Made by a program: the position numbers and the translations under genes
Assembly: GCF_005239225.2 (NCBI RefSeq)
Contig: NC_133296.1
Coordinates: forward strand, 2,666,001-2,730,000
Length of the DNA: 64,000 nt
Origin: Populus alba
Taxonomy: Eukaryota > Streptophyta > Magnoliopsida > Malpighiales > Salicaceae
Reading direction: 5' to 3'
Shown: positions 1 through 12,139 of the stretch, in pieces
How the letters are laid out: every line of letters starts with the position of its first letter
Position numbering within the stretch: the first letter of the stretch is position 1
The notes under the pieces: generated by a model
Databases searched by the model: none
What the model saw: the letters and a program-made list of their open reading frames with translations, nothing else
What the model was told of the DNA's origin: nothing

Positions 1-1069
1 TGGGTTTCAAGATTATGTTTCATCCCTTCTAATAAAGGAAATCTTCAATTCAATATTGAGCTTAAATGAATAACACAAAGTATAATTTGTAGACTATATT
101 AGAACTATAAATTAGCAAGAGCAAATTGTAAGACAGCAACTCTTGTTATCGTAGACACCTATGTGTTTGTCTACACGGTTTCCCCAAAGGATATAACCTT
201 TCATCTTCCATTCTCTCATCCCCTGTATGGTGGTGATGGTAGGAGTGATTTTGGCAGCACTGATTAATCAGAATCAATAGAGAAAACAAGTCCAGATATA
301 ATCTCCTACTACAACCTAAGATGTTCTAAAACATGAGCACTAGCATGAGAGGCTGCTAGAAGGAGATATACCAAGAATTGCTGCACATCCTATGCATCTG
401 CACTTAAACTATGAATCCACACTGATCATGCTACAAAAACTTAAACTATCAACTACAGAGTTCTCCACACTGAACTCTTGAAGAATCCTCTGTGCAGCTT
501 AGATTACAGGACTCCAATAGCAAACTGTCAAAATGCATTTGCCTAAAAAAAAAGAGAGTGAGCAAGTGATTCGGCTTAAGGGAGTGAAACCAAGGGGGTA
601 TATTCTTGCTACAAAACCCTCAGCTAACAAAATTTCCTTAGAAGTAAGCACTGAAACACTTGTGGCAAAATATGAACTTTCAAAGTAGTGTGTTGAGTTT
701 GGGCAATTGATCAAAGAACTTGACATTCTATACAGGCAAGAGAAGATATTAAATAAAAACAGCTTTATCCAGCCAGTTCTCAATCACTACACCAAAATTC
801 CCAAACTATGTTGTTTGGACTATAAGCTGGGGTGATGATTTAACTATATGTTTCCAAAAACATATAGTTCTCACTGTCAATACATCAGGATTGGCTCGAA
901 TGACCTGATATAAAGTTGAGACTTTATGTGAATATGCAGTTTTTATTTACTGTGAAATCAATTTTAAGTTTATAGAGAACGTTTACCTTTTCAATGGCTT
1001 GTAATCCAATTGATGGACAATTGAAGAAAGGAACCAGAAATTTCAAATTGCGTGAATACAACTTAGTAC
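1..1069. repeat. Segmental duplication, inverted copy of 41415-42135
   Basis: Read on the minus strand, this stretch matches 41415-42135 almost base for base over several blocks. The first bases of the window (tgggtttcaagattatgtttc) pair with the reverse complement of about 42115-42135. The block around 780-900 pairs with about 41620-41710, and the last block contains exon 5 of the DUF2358 gene. Apart from that exon (987-1069) I see no convincing coding sequence in 1-986. Its reading frames have no family resemblance and their equivalents in the other copy are broken. Confidence 0.85.
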
Positions 1070-2851
1070 CTGATCAAAAAGCAAGGGGAATGAAGATTGA
1101 ATTCCAAGTAATGCAAGCAGACTCTTATAGACTTCATCAACGATGTAGCACATCATGGAACAATTCGAGACGAGAATTTGATTGAATATAGTTTCCTCCT
1201 CAGTATCTGATGAGTTAGCATAAATGAAACTGCTGAAGATGTATAATCACATAAAAGATCAAAGGTTTTTACCTTGGAATTTAATAGTTGGATCTTCAAA
1301 GATACAATCTTCATCATAAATCGCTGACGTGAAAACCCCTGCTTTTAAGTAATTATCTGGATCTTCAATTGAGAGTAGGGTTGAGATTTTCATGGAATCA
1401 TATCCAACGCAATCCCAAAACTTATGCTTGAGAATAAAATGCAAACAAAACTGAGGTTTTGTTTTTTCTTTTCTATTTCATTTTTGATGAATAAGGTGCA
1501 ATTTTCTAGTTCAAGCCATAACTAGACAAGGCTACAAAGGAAGTGGCGGTAACCGTAAACAGGAAAGAAGAGTAATATCCAAAAACAAAAAGTCTACAGC
1601 CCACAAACAAGAGAGAAGGTCATTCAGCAGCAAGAAAATGGTCTGTGGCAAGATCTAAATAGACATACTGTCAAGAACATTGCCAAGAAACACAATACTG
1701 ATGCCAAAAAACTGACAACCCCGTAGAGCAGCCCCCTTACATAGAAACCAACAGCCCTCAAGAAACCTTATTCCATAGAAATTAGCCCAATAGCACACAA
1801 CCAGCAGTTATCATCAAATTAGCAATCAGATAGGTAAAGGAAGGGACACAAAGGGCACAACATAGCTGATTTTTGTGCTTAAAAAAAATGCAGGGAGATG
1901 AAGTCCCTCAAGTCAAACCAACAAATCCAAAATCAGTAACACCAGCACACTATAGACAGGAAGGAAATGGTTCAAAGGATGATGAATGCAGAGATGAACA
2001 ACACCTAATTCGGATTTCAAAAATAAAAAAATCAAGATAACTTAAGTTCAATCATTAAAGTAAAAACAAGAGTCGACTTAGCTGCAAGAAAAGGCCATAA
2101 CCCAATTATTATCTTGGTTCCTAAAATGCGAACTTCACTCAACTGAGAGGGGAAATCAAGAAAGCAACCAAACAATCAGTATAAAATTCAATGAGCAGAT
2201 AAATACCTGTGACGAAATAAGCATTCTCATAATCAGACTTGAGGATCATTATAACGTCATCAATACCAGAAACAGTTATCTCATCTCTATCTTTATTGTT
2301 CACTTTCTCTAATCTACAGAACCAAAAGGAGAAAATAAAAAATTAATTAACAATCAAAACCTGAAAATTCAAACACACACACACACACAACATAATCCCT
2401 AAAAATCCACGAAAATTACACCTCATAACAAGAAACAAAACTCTAATTTGTTTCATTTTGTTTGTTTCCGGACATCTTCCCAAGAAACACACTGAAAACG
2501 CAATTGAAGAAGGAGAATAATAAGGAAGATACCTCTGTTTGCCTGAGAAGCAGAAAACCCTTAAAAGCTCCGTGACCCCACTTACAGCCAATTTCAAAAT
2601 CGGTGGGGTTTTAGTTCTAGTTTGGCTTTTATTTTCATTATCTGTTGCTCCTGAGAGGAATCTAATTCCATGAATTCTCTGCCAAATTAATGCAAGTAAA
2701 TTGCCTAGAAAGAAGAGAGAAATTCAACTTGAAAATTGAAACTTCGACAAAATGAATAACTTGAAGGGTGGGTCCCTTTCTTTGTTACCTTAAAAGTCAT
2801 CAAGGTTGTTGGATTCAGAGAGCATATTCCCGCCATTTTTGTAACAGACAT
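987..2851 (-). CDS. DUF2358 / NTF2-like family protein, five exons, 3' end not found
   Basis: The minus-strand exons are 2789-2851, 2533-2678, 2207-2313, 1273-1338 and 987-1069. Every junction has GT/AG borders and the phases agree, giving one open frame of 155 codons with no stop. Exon 1 starts MSVTKMAGICSL; a second Met lies at 2836. Exons 3-5 carry the family core: DDVIMILKSDYENAYF, then FTSAIYDEDCIFEDPTIKF, then LYSRNLKFLVPFF. These match from memory the plant DUF2358 proteins, which have an NTF2-like fold and are often predicted to enter the plastid. Their biochemical role is unknown to me. The family normally continues with a W-K-L-R-T-Y-L region, which I could not find in 1-986. The gene may therefore run beyond the left edge through a long intron or be 3'-truncated. 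The 868-bp intron at 1339-2206 contains no other gene I can see. Confidence 0.75.
2372..2389. repeat. (CA)n microsatellite
   Basis: A run of about nine CA units lies inside the third-to-second exon intron of the DUF2358 gene. Confidence 0.9.
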
Positions 2852-4225
2852 GGAATGGAATCAGTTATCAGTCCATGTATGTGGCATTTCTCGAGTACTG
2901 GTAGCCACTAATGATCTGCCCCGTAAGGATGTTTGCTTTGCTTTTCTTTTAGGCAGTGTTTGGCCTCGTAAGGATATTTGCTTAGCTTTTCTTTCCATTA
3001 GTAAAAATTATTTTTTATATTAGTATATTAAAATAATTTTAAAAATATAAAAAACAATATTTTCAACCAAAAATATTTTTAAAAAATCATAAAATATGAT
3101 TTCAACTATAACAACAAACATTTCTTCACTCTAAATTTTTCTTGTGTTATTTTTGAATGATTTTAAATACTATATTCAAAATATATTGTTTAAGACATTA
3201 CTTTGAAATGTGTTCTTTCAAGAATCGTATTTAAAAACAAATCTCCTACATCCAATCTATGTATTTCTCGTTTTTTTTTAAGATTCTTTAAAGAAAAATA
3301 AAAATTACTAAAATAAAAAGATAAAATAACTGAATCAAGATATTCTAAAAGGAAAAATATAATTTTTTTTTCTTAAGTTTTTTGGTATATAAATGAGCGA
3401 CAAAAAAAGAAGACAAGGGAGTTGCAAAATAAGCTATTTTGAAAGGCCGCGTTCTGTCATAAGAGATTGGGCTGTGTGCGGCCCTAGCTAAGGCTTGAAT
3501 TGGGCCTGCTCCATGAGCATAGATTTTTACACCCAGGTCGTTTGCTTGCATTTAGAAAGACTTTAGAATTGCTGGAAACCGAGACAAAGATTTGTCTGTT
3601 GTATAATATTTTTTAAAAATAGTTTTTAGTTGAAATTATATTAAAATATATATATTTAAAATTTTTCATATTAATATATTAAAATCATTGAAAAATACTA
3701 AAAATAAATTAATTTTAAACTTGATGTAAATTAATCTAAAATTACTTTGAATAAGGGAGTTTTTTTCAATAATTATTTTATTTAATGGATAATAAATGAT
3801 TTTATATATATATTATTAAATTCTACTCAAAATTCTATTGCGAGATATATAAAAAGAGAACAATTCATGTTCAGTGAAAGCATTTAACGCAAAAAAAAAA
3901 AAAAAAGGATACAACAAAATTTTCTATAACGTTGAAAAGGCAAACAATCTCTCCTAACTTGAAAGAACATTAACGGGAATGAAAAAAATAATTCATCAAA
4001 ACAGTGCACGCATTTCAAGAGAAGGAAGTAGGAAAAGCAAAGGAATCAAAATCTTACAAATAAATCAAATTAGCATATATCAAATCCAAAAAAAAAATAA
4101 AATGAATTTTCATATTCTTTTGAAAGAATATTTTAAATAGAAATTATATATAGTTATATATTTTAATAAAATAATATATTTATACACGTGTGCTTGTTTA
4201 ATTTTATTTGCTTAAAATTATGTCT
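2852..4225. other. AT-rich intergenic DNA with short dispersed repeats
   Basis: No gene is supportable. The stretches about 2950-3120 and 3600-3730 resemble copies at 41310-41410, 46660-46880, 51490-51640 and 53680-53850. They share the pattern 'aatatattaaaat..tttt..aaaaata' with a 'gtgtttgg' type edge. I take these as a small MITE-like family, but I could not define terminal repeats here. A poly(A) run of about 20 bases lies near 3890-3906. Confidence 0.45.
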
Positions 4226-4230
4226 ACAAA

Positions 4231-4480
4231 CCCATTACAATGAGACTATTTTCAAAAAATACTTTATTTTTTTATTAGACATGTAACTCATTACAATGAG
4301 ATCATTCTGAAAAATCCTTATATTTTCCAACTTAGATAGATAACTCATTACAATGAGACCATTCTGAAAAATCATCGTATTTTTCCACCTAGAAAGGTAC
4401 CAATTACAATGAGATCACTTTTGAAAAATCCTTATATTTTCTATCATCGCTAAGTTGCTTGGAATAATGAGATCATTTTC
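4231..4480. repeat. Tandem repeat, about five units of 57 bp
   Basis: The phrase 'attacaatgaga' followed by 'cattctgaaaaat' recurs near 4231, 4287, 4344, 4401 and, more diverged, 4461. The spacing is about 56-60 bases. The units differ by point changes, so the array is not recent. No gene overlaps it. Confidence 0.8.
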
Positions 4481-4789
4481 AAAAAAAAAAATTTGGATAC
4501 TTTTCCTCGACAAGATAGGTTGCTTTTAAAATGACTAATTTTTTTAATTTCAATATTTCTCTGTGAAAGTTGTTTGTTAATCTATTGTTGTCGAAGTTTT
4601 CAAGACTCTTAAAGAAGCAAAAGTTCTTTTTGTGTCCATTTTTATTCATAAATTTACTATGCAAAGATAAAAAACAAAAAATTTTCAATGTCTTTGCATT
4701 GTAAATATTATAAAGATATGACAATTATCATAACTTAAATTTTGACTTATTTTATTTTATTTTATTGAAAAAAACAAAAAAAAATGAAA

Positions 4790-5600
4790 TGAAAAAAATG
4801 AGGAATAAATTGAAATTTGAGCCAAGACAACATAAATTGGAAGTTTGGGGACTTAATTGAACTTGGAATTGTTTAATTAATGAAATCAGGGACCCAATTG
4901 TTAAAATGTCAAAAGTTCAGGGCCAAGTTGAAAAATAACCATTTCCAAGGATACAACGACGCCGTTTTGAACCACTGTGCATCACCTTCTCTAGACCAGG
5001 GAACGATTCAACAGAAACCAAAACCGTTTAGGACCACGTCTCCCATGAACATCTCCTCGGCTGGTCATTATCTTCCAGAGGCCACGTTGAACAGTCCTGC
5101 AACTTCCCCTGTTTCGTCTCAAAGAAACAGAGGCGTTCGTGCCTCACGATCGTGAGGCACGAACACATGAACAGAGGCCATCCTCTAGCTTTATAAAAGC
5201 CAGAGAAGGCCACAAAATGGGGAGGAACAAGGAACGAAGAACGACGAAAAAACAGGACCAGCAAAAGGGGAGAAACCCAGAAACAGGAGAACGAAGACAC
5301 TGGAAACACATACAGGGGAGCCGAGAACCAGCAAGAAAAAACCCAGAACAATTCACGAAGAACAGGGGGACGAACGAAGAAGAAAAAAAGCAAACAGGGA
5401 AGACGGACACAAACAGGGGCAGAGAGGCAAACAGAGGGAGGAGAAGAGAACCAACAATTCGCGAACATAGACAGAGCGTAAAAATTAGGAAAAAACAGAG
5501 GGGAGAAGGTGTCCGCTCGAACTAGCCATTCCATAATCTCATTTCTGCAGTTTTCGCCTTCAGGTTAGCTTCTTCTCCCACTCTTCAAATTCCTTACTGT
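4790..5600 (+). repeat. Probable LTR-type repeat with GA-rich segment and TATA box
   Basis: A leader-like stretch ('gggacttaattgaact', 'agttcagggccaag') of the kind common in plant LTRs is followed by a TATA-like 'ctttataaaagcc' near 5190. A strongly purine-rich tract (5215-5520) comes next. The reverse complement of 52700-53010 shows the same order, TATAAAAGC-agaga-ggccac followed by a GGGG/GAAC-rich tract, so this is a dispersed element and not a gene. Open frames in the GA tract are low-complexity. I could not find paired ends or a target duplication. Confidence 0.5.
5135..5164. repeat. Perfect 30-bp palindrome
   Basis: The half-site GTTCGTGCCTCACGA is followed at once by its exact reverse complement, with no spacer. 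Flanking bases do not extend the symmetry. It sits just upstream of the TATA-like site of the repeat around it. Confidence 0.95.
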
Positions 5601-6399
5601 TCAGGGTGAATTTTAATTCACCGGTCTTGTTGATGCACGCGTGAGTTGATTCAAGCGTGCTTCTTGTGGCAAGGCGGGTCATTGGCTTGGGCCATGATTG
5701 GGTTAGGTAGGATGGGTCAAACACAGCCTAAAAAGACTGAGATCAGGCCGGGCTGGTCCTCAAGCACAGCCAACCCAATATGTTTTGGGCTGAGAGTGTA
5801 TTTGGCAAAACCTCTTTTTATTTTGATATTCAGTCAAACATATCATTTCAAATATTAGAAAATTATAAAAGGAGCCTTTTGAATTTATTTATAGGTCATT
5901 CGGTAATTCACTGTATAATTGATCTATGAATTTTTAATGTGAAATACAAATTCGGTGTATGATATATTTTTTTTTCTTAAAAAATGCATGCATTGATTTA
6001 AATTTATTTTATTGTTTATTCACTAACGTCTAAGTCAGAAATACTATATGTTTTTTTTTACTACGTAATATTTATCAACGTTATAGTTAGAAGTATTCAT
6101 AGTTGAATATTCACTGATATCAGAGTCATGAATATTACAAGTAAACCATCGTAGCATAAACCAATAAAATTTTTGTAATTTAAGACAAAACCAGCAATGC
6201 AGTCTGTCTCAAGCAAGATGTTTAGGGGGTGATAAAATCTTTCTTTTTATATAACCAGTCATGTATCATAGAATTTTTGTTAATAATTAGGATTCCTAGT
6301 AATTATAATAGTAGATGATGACTTCTAAAACAAAATCTTTTCCCATCAAAAAAAAAATTCAAAAACATACTTTTTTTATTTTTATTAATTATTTTAATA
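5601..6399. other. Intergenic, no gene seen
   Basis: Near 5640-5800 lies a GC-richer stretch ('gggccatgattgggttaggtagg') of low-copy look. The rest is AT-rich and has stops in all frames. I see no RNA gene or element ends. Confidence 0.5.
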
Positions 6400-6870
6400 T
6401 CATTGCAATGCCGGACACGACAGTGCAAGAGACCACATCCTACAATGTGACAGTTTGTGACAATTCATGACGGATTCATTAAGCAAAGAAAAGTTGTTTC
6501 GGACCATTTGACCACGATAAAAGGTTGATTTCAAACGGACATAATAGCAATCAAATTCAAGAAAGTGAAAGCAAAGAAAACCACAATAACACATTAACTA
6601 TCGACCAGGCATTTATGATAAATTTGTGGCCTATATAAATTGGAGGATTAAGACCAGCACCAAATTTCTGATATTCTGAACTTTTGATTTACTATGACCC
6701 GTTCCGTCGACAAGACTAAAGAAAAAACAAAGAGAACATGACTTCCTGAGACCGCAAGGCACAATCTGGGACCAAGGGAGTTTACTAGCTATTGGATTTC
6801 CACCTTCATGATGCATCAAGTCCATTCGCAAGTTTAAACCCAATGAGGCACGATAAACAGGTTATTGGTC
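6400..6870 (-). repeat. Receptor-cluster dispersed repeat, copy 1 (inverted)
   Basis: On the minus strand the order is 'attgtggttttctttgctttcac..ttgaatttga', then 'catgaattgtcacaaactgtc', 'gacttgatgcatcatga' and 'aagtcatgttctctttg'. The same phrases occur on the plus strand at 40170-40400, 47870-48310 and 49190-49450. Small open frames inside it are not conserved between copies, so I treat it as non-coding repeated intergenic DNA. Confidence 0.75.
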
Positions 6871-6899
6871 GGTGATCATTTCTAGTTGAGAATAGGCTT

Positions 6900-9800
6900 A
6901 ACCTTTAGTTTAGCCAATTTTTTTTTTAAAATTTATATATATAGAGTAATAGTAATATACAATAGTTTAAGATAAAGAATACAACACTAGTATAATGCCT
7001 TTAATATTTTCTATATAGTATACATTATATAATATGCCCCCTCAAGTTAAGGGTAGAGGATCAACTCGAAGCTTGAAATAAAAAGCAGTAAACGAAGTAG
7101 TAGGAAGTGGCTTAGTAAAGACATTTGCAAGTTAATCATGAGAGGAAATAAAACGAATTTGAATCTCCTTCTTTGCAACTTGTCTCGGACAAAATGATAA
7201 TCAACCTCAACATGTTTTGTGCAAGCATGAAAAACATGATTCACAAATAAATAAGTAGCACTAAGGTATCACACCAAATGATAGGAGCGGAAACAGACGA
7301 AATTTAAAGATTTGTTAATAAATATTGAAGCCAAATTACCTCATCAGTGCCATTTGCTAAGGCTTTAGTAGAGGAGCGAGCAACTGTACGTTGCTTGTAG
7401 ATTTTCTATCAGCAATACTACCTACCCAATTTGCATATGTAAAGCTATGTAATACAAAGAAAGAACTACGAGTAATATGTAGGTCATGTGTTGTTGTACC
7501 TTTAAGATAACATAAAATGCGTTTAAAGGTAGCTCAATGAAAATCTGTAGGAGCATGCATAAATTGACAGACTTTGTTAACAACAAAGCAAATATTTGGT
7601 CTCGTAAAAGTAAGATATTGAGGAGCTCCCATAATTTGACAAAAACGTGTAGCATTAGAAAATAAAGGATTTGGCAGTATGATAGCTTTGGATGTAGAGA
7701 TAGGAGTATCAACAGGTTTGCAAAATATCATACTAGTCCGAGTGAGGATGTCAAATGTATATTTATGTTGTCGTAGCATAAAACCCATACCAATAGATTG
7801 AACCTCAATACCCAAAAAGTAATGAACATTACCCAAGTTGTGAAGCTTAAATTCTTATCTTAATAGCTGTATAAGGCGTTGAAGCAAAAGAGAGTTGCTA
7901 CCCGTAAGTAGAATATCATCAACATAGACCAAAAGATAACAAATATCAGTACCAACAGAGAAGATAAATAATGAGGTATCCACTTTGGAGGCGTGAAAAC
8001 CAATTGATAGTAGAAAGTCATTCAGACGAGTGTACTAAGCTCACGGAGCCTGTTTTAAACCATATAAAAACTTATGCAGTCTACACACACGAGAGGGGAG
8101 AGCAGAATCAACAAAACCTAGAGGTTGTTTCATGTAGACCTCTTCGTCAAGAACTCCATTGAGAAAAGCATTATGGATATCAAGCTGATGAATTTTCCAA
8201 TCACATGAAACCGTAATAGACTAATCTGACGGTCGCCTGCTTGATAAACAGACTAAAGGTTTCAGAGTAATCAATACCTTCTTGCTAAGTGAAATCTTTA
8301 GCAACTAGGCGCGTCTTATACCTCTTAATGCTGCCATTAACTCTGTGTTTAATCTTGTACACCCACCGACTACCAACAAAAATCATCGAAGGGTGAAACG
8401 ACACCAAGGTCCAAGTTTTGTTAGCGCGTAAGGCCTAAATTTCCTCACTCATAGCACTATGCCATGCCTTATACCTGTTAACATCATTAAAAATAATTGT
8501 TTCATAAGTAGGAGGAGATATTACCCGACTAATGGAAGCAAGAGTGGCAATGGTAGTTGTTGTGGATAGTGTTGTCTTTAGCTGCCTAGGACGGAGGACC
8601 ATGTGATGTTGACGAGTAGCTGGTCGTGGAGGAGAAGAGCCTCTACCTGTAAGTTGATGGAGAGGATAAGAGGAGAGATCTACATAGAGCTACAGGCCGG
8701 TTGGAGAGTCTGTAGAGGGACTGGTTGACACAAAAATACCAGCGAACCTACTGCGGAACTGGTCTGAACATCTGTTGATAGAGAACCTATTCCTACATAA
8801 TGATCATTGAAAAAACAAGCAGATGAGAACAATATAGCAGGGTTGGGCGGTGATGAAGTGGTTTACAAAAATCTGTGGGCAAGTGGAGGGTCTATTGGGG
8901 GGGTGCAACATAAGGCAAGACAGGGGTGCTGGTTTGGCAAGGTTGTGAAGCAATAGGCTAAAAAATTTAGAGAGGATTCAAGGGTAAAAGGTGTGTAGGT
9001 TGTGTGAAGGGTACTGGTGTATGTGTTATCCATTCAAAATTCACAAAAGGGAAGACATCTTCATGAAAACGAACATGATGAGAGACATAAATATGTTGAG
9101 ATGCTAAATAAAGACAATGATAGCCAAGATAAGATGAGCTATACCCTAAGAACACACATGAAGAGGAACGAAAATCCAATTTTGAGCATGATATGGACGC
9201 AAAAAGGGGAAACAAAGACACCTAAACGAAGATTTATTTTGGAGAACAAGAGTAGGCATGCAATTAATAAGATATACTGATGATTCAAAAGCATAGTTCT
9301 AAAATTGTAATGGTGCCCTACATTGGCCTAAAAGAGTGAGGCTGGTTTCGACAATATGCCAATGATGACGCTCAATGGTGCCGTTTTGTTCATGAGTATA
9401 AGGACAGATTAACCGATGATGAATACCAATAGTCTGAAAGAACAAAACTGATTTAACTTACGATATTCACCACCCATTAAGTCTGAACAAATTTAATCTT
9501 ACATGAAAACGATGAAAAATGGAAAACACATAAGATTTGGCAAACAAGAGGATAATACCATAAATGTTTTGTATGAGCATCGATAAATATAACAAAGTGA
9601 TGGAAACCATCAAAAGAAAACATAGGGGCAAGACCCCAAACATCACTAAATATTAAATCAAGTGGGCGGCAGTGGTTTTTGTGACCCGTAAGTGCGCAAC
9701 GACTTGCCTAAAGGACAAGCTTGACACTGAGTAAGAGAACGTCTAGAAGTGTATACTATTTTATTATTGGAAACTAACAAATTTAAAATGCAAGGGGTTG

Positions 9801-11410
9801 GTTGACCCAAACAACGATGCCACAGATTGGCAGTCACGGAGAGGTGAGGACACCAAAAAATTTGAGGAATTGACATGACAAAAGACTCGGGTAGGACATA
9901 GAGACCATCATTATTTTGACCGGAAAGGAGAACTTCCTTGGTGATGAGATCCTTGATATACAACACAGAAGCGTGGAATTTAAAAAAAACATGATTATCA
10001 TGACAGAATTAAAACATATAATAATGGTTTGGTAATATGGGGCACATGAAAAATATTAGATAATGTGAAAATATGCTTTGGGGAATGTAATGTGGTATGT
10101 CCAATATGTGATAAGTCAAGGCATTTACCGCCACCAACATGCAAATGATCATTACCAAGATAGGGTGCAAAATTGATCAAAGTTGCAAGATTAGGTGTGA
10201 TGTGTTGATCGTGCATGCCGGTATTCGGGGAACCAAGTTGCAGCAAGAACATTCCCAACAATAAGATGAGCATAGGGCTACTGGGTACTGCCGTGAAACT
10301 AGAGACAATGAGTAGTTGTGTGACCAAAATTTAAGCACAATTGGCAGTAGATATTCTATTGTCTAGACCACTGTCCAACCCCTATGTTGCGTCTGTTCTG
10401 CTACCAATTATTTGGCCTTTAGTCGACAGCAGATTGGATTGGAGCCTGTTCTGGTGATTGTAGCAGTTGTTGTTGGGATGCCAATTGCAACGAGAACGCC
10501 CCCTATTGCGATTGAAATTTGAGTTGTGATGCGACATAACGAGATTGGTAAAGAGGGATGTGGTGTTGGCAGTAGTGGTGGCTACAACAGTAGAGATGAA
10601 AATAGCAGAGAGGGATTTGCGTCCATAGAATGAAGGGAGTTCATGTGTAGAAATTCATGGGTAAGAAGGTGGCTGTGAAGGTCAGCATACGATAACGATT
10701 CTATCTTTGGTTATACAAAAAAAAACTCATTACCAAGTCTTTGAATTCACTGTGAAGGCTATGAAAAACATATAAATTAAATTCTTCAAGAGACATGGGC
10801 TAACAGCAACAACCAATTCATCAAATAATAATTTGAACTTGCTGGCATGTATATACTAACCGATGAGTCACCTTGTTGAAAGATCTTGAAAGGAACCATG
10901 GGTTTGCATGATGCGAGAATTAGACGGAGACGCAAGAGCTTTCTTAAGAGTGCGCCAAGGCATTGCGAATGGAGTATATCAACAATTTACCACGGGATGC
11001 AACACATCCATGGAAGATGAGAGGAGAGTAATGCACTCAAAATAAGTTGATCTTATTGCTTCTAATGAAGAAAAGAAGGGCTGATTGTAGAGGAAGAACC
11101 AATAGAAATGTTAAACATGGGATGGAGGACATGATACTAATTCATCAATGAAGTGAAAAGCAACCTTGAATAAAAAAGATAGGGCTTCATCTGCATTCGC
11201 CAATAGAGATAACTTGATGTTCATAAGTTTCAATGAAATAACTTGGTGGGTGTTGAATAGAGCGATGATAGTTGGAGTTTGTGTTCCCATAATGTGCAGA
11301 GGAACGACAAAAACATGTGAGGAGGAGTCATTGGCGTGTTCTGCAAGTGAAGGTTGCAGTTGCTTGTGGAAGAACACCACTAGCAGCTTGTAAATGGTTG
11401 GTTCGGCTGC
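6900..11410 (-). mobile_element. Decayed Ty1/Copia retrotransposon (Copia-1)
   Basis: Read on the minus strand from high to low coordinates, the gag-pol order is recognisable though broken by stops and frameshifts. A protease-like motif comes first (about 10190-10220, TGMHDQHITPNLATL). The GAG-pre-integrase follows (about 9660-9960, with LWHRCLGQP). Integrase C-terminal remains lie at 8970-9220. Reverse transcriptase lies at about 7530-8220, with [28 protein letters not shown] followed by a stop, and VYVDDILLTG. RNase H tail remains are near 7050-7110. A polypurine-like TTGAGGGGGC is near 7035-7045. No LTR pair or target duplication was found, and the 5' boundary is uncertain. The element cannot be autonomous. 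Confidence 0.85.
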
Positions 11411-12139
11411 AGCAGCTTGTAGATGGCTGACAATTTAAATTTTTAAATTTTTAAAACTTTTCAACTTTAAATTTGATTTTTTTATATTTAATTTAATTAT
11501 GTTGATAATGAAAAAAGAAAGAAAAAAAGTGTTTATGGTTCGAAATTAGAGGAAAGAAAGAAAAAAAAAAGAGAAATAACTACTGTGATTAGGGACTAAA
11601 AAATAATGGATTGCAACACAATATTATGAAAATAAATTTTTTCATTGTGAAGTATAGAGAAGAGATATAAAATGATGCAGTAGAAATGGATTCTTGTAAT
11701 TTTTATAGTTAGTAGGACTTGTTTGTATGACTTAGATGTTAAGCACATGTATAGAGATAATTTGTATACGTTTGAAAAATATCAAAGCTTATAAAGCAGA
11801 GGGAAATTATTTCCCTACTGTAACCAATTTAGAGCGTGAGAAGTAAGCAGGTAAGAGAAAAAGAAGAAAAATAAATGATAGATATTTACAAGGCAATCAA
11901 GCATTTTACTTGCTGAATTTAACGAGATTCTGCTAGATGGATTGCTGTTAATGAGAGGTATTCCACATTAGAAAATTCTGGTGCAAAAGAGAAATATTCT
12001 TTTAAATTTGCCACATTACAGACTTAGTTACATGGAAGGTAGAAAAGCTATAGAGAAAGGATAGATTCAATACCTATTACAAAAACCCAAATTAGGCTAA
12101 CTCGAGTAACCTGCAACTTAGTGAAATCCGATCATAAAA
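11411..12139. other. AT-rich intergenic, no gene seen
   Basis: Purine-rich runs at 11500-11600, otherwise undistinguished. All frames are closed within short distances. It could contain the lost 5' LTR of the neighbouring Copia-1 element, but no PBS is visible. Confidence 0.4.

Noticed and set aside
499..783. 94-codon minus-strand frame
   Set aside because: Starts without clear context, has no family resemblance, and the duplicate at 41700-41960 does not preserve the frame.
5028..5534. Frames of 88-168 codons on both strands in the GA-rich tract
   Set aside because: Strong base skew removes stops on both strands. Composition is low-complexity (Arg/Lys/Glu or Phe/Ser/Cys), and the tract has a repeat relative at 52700-53010.
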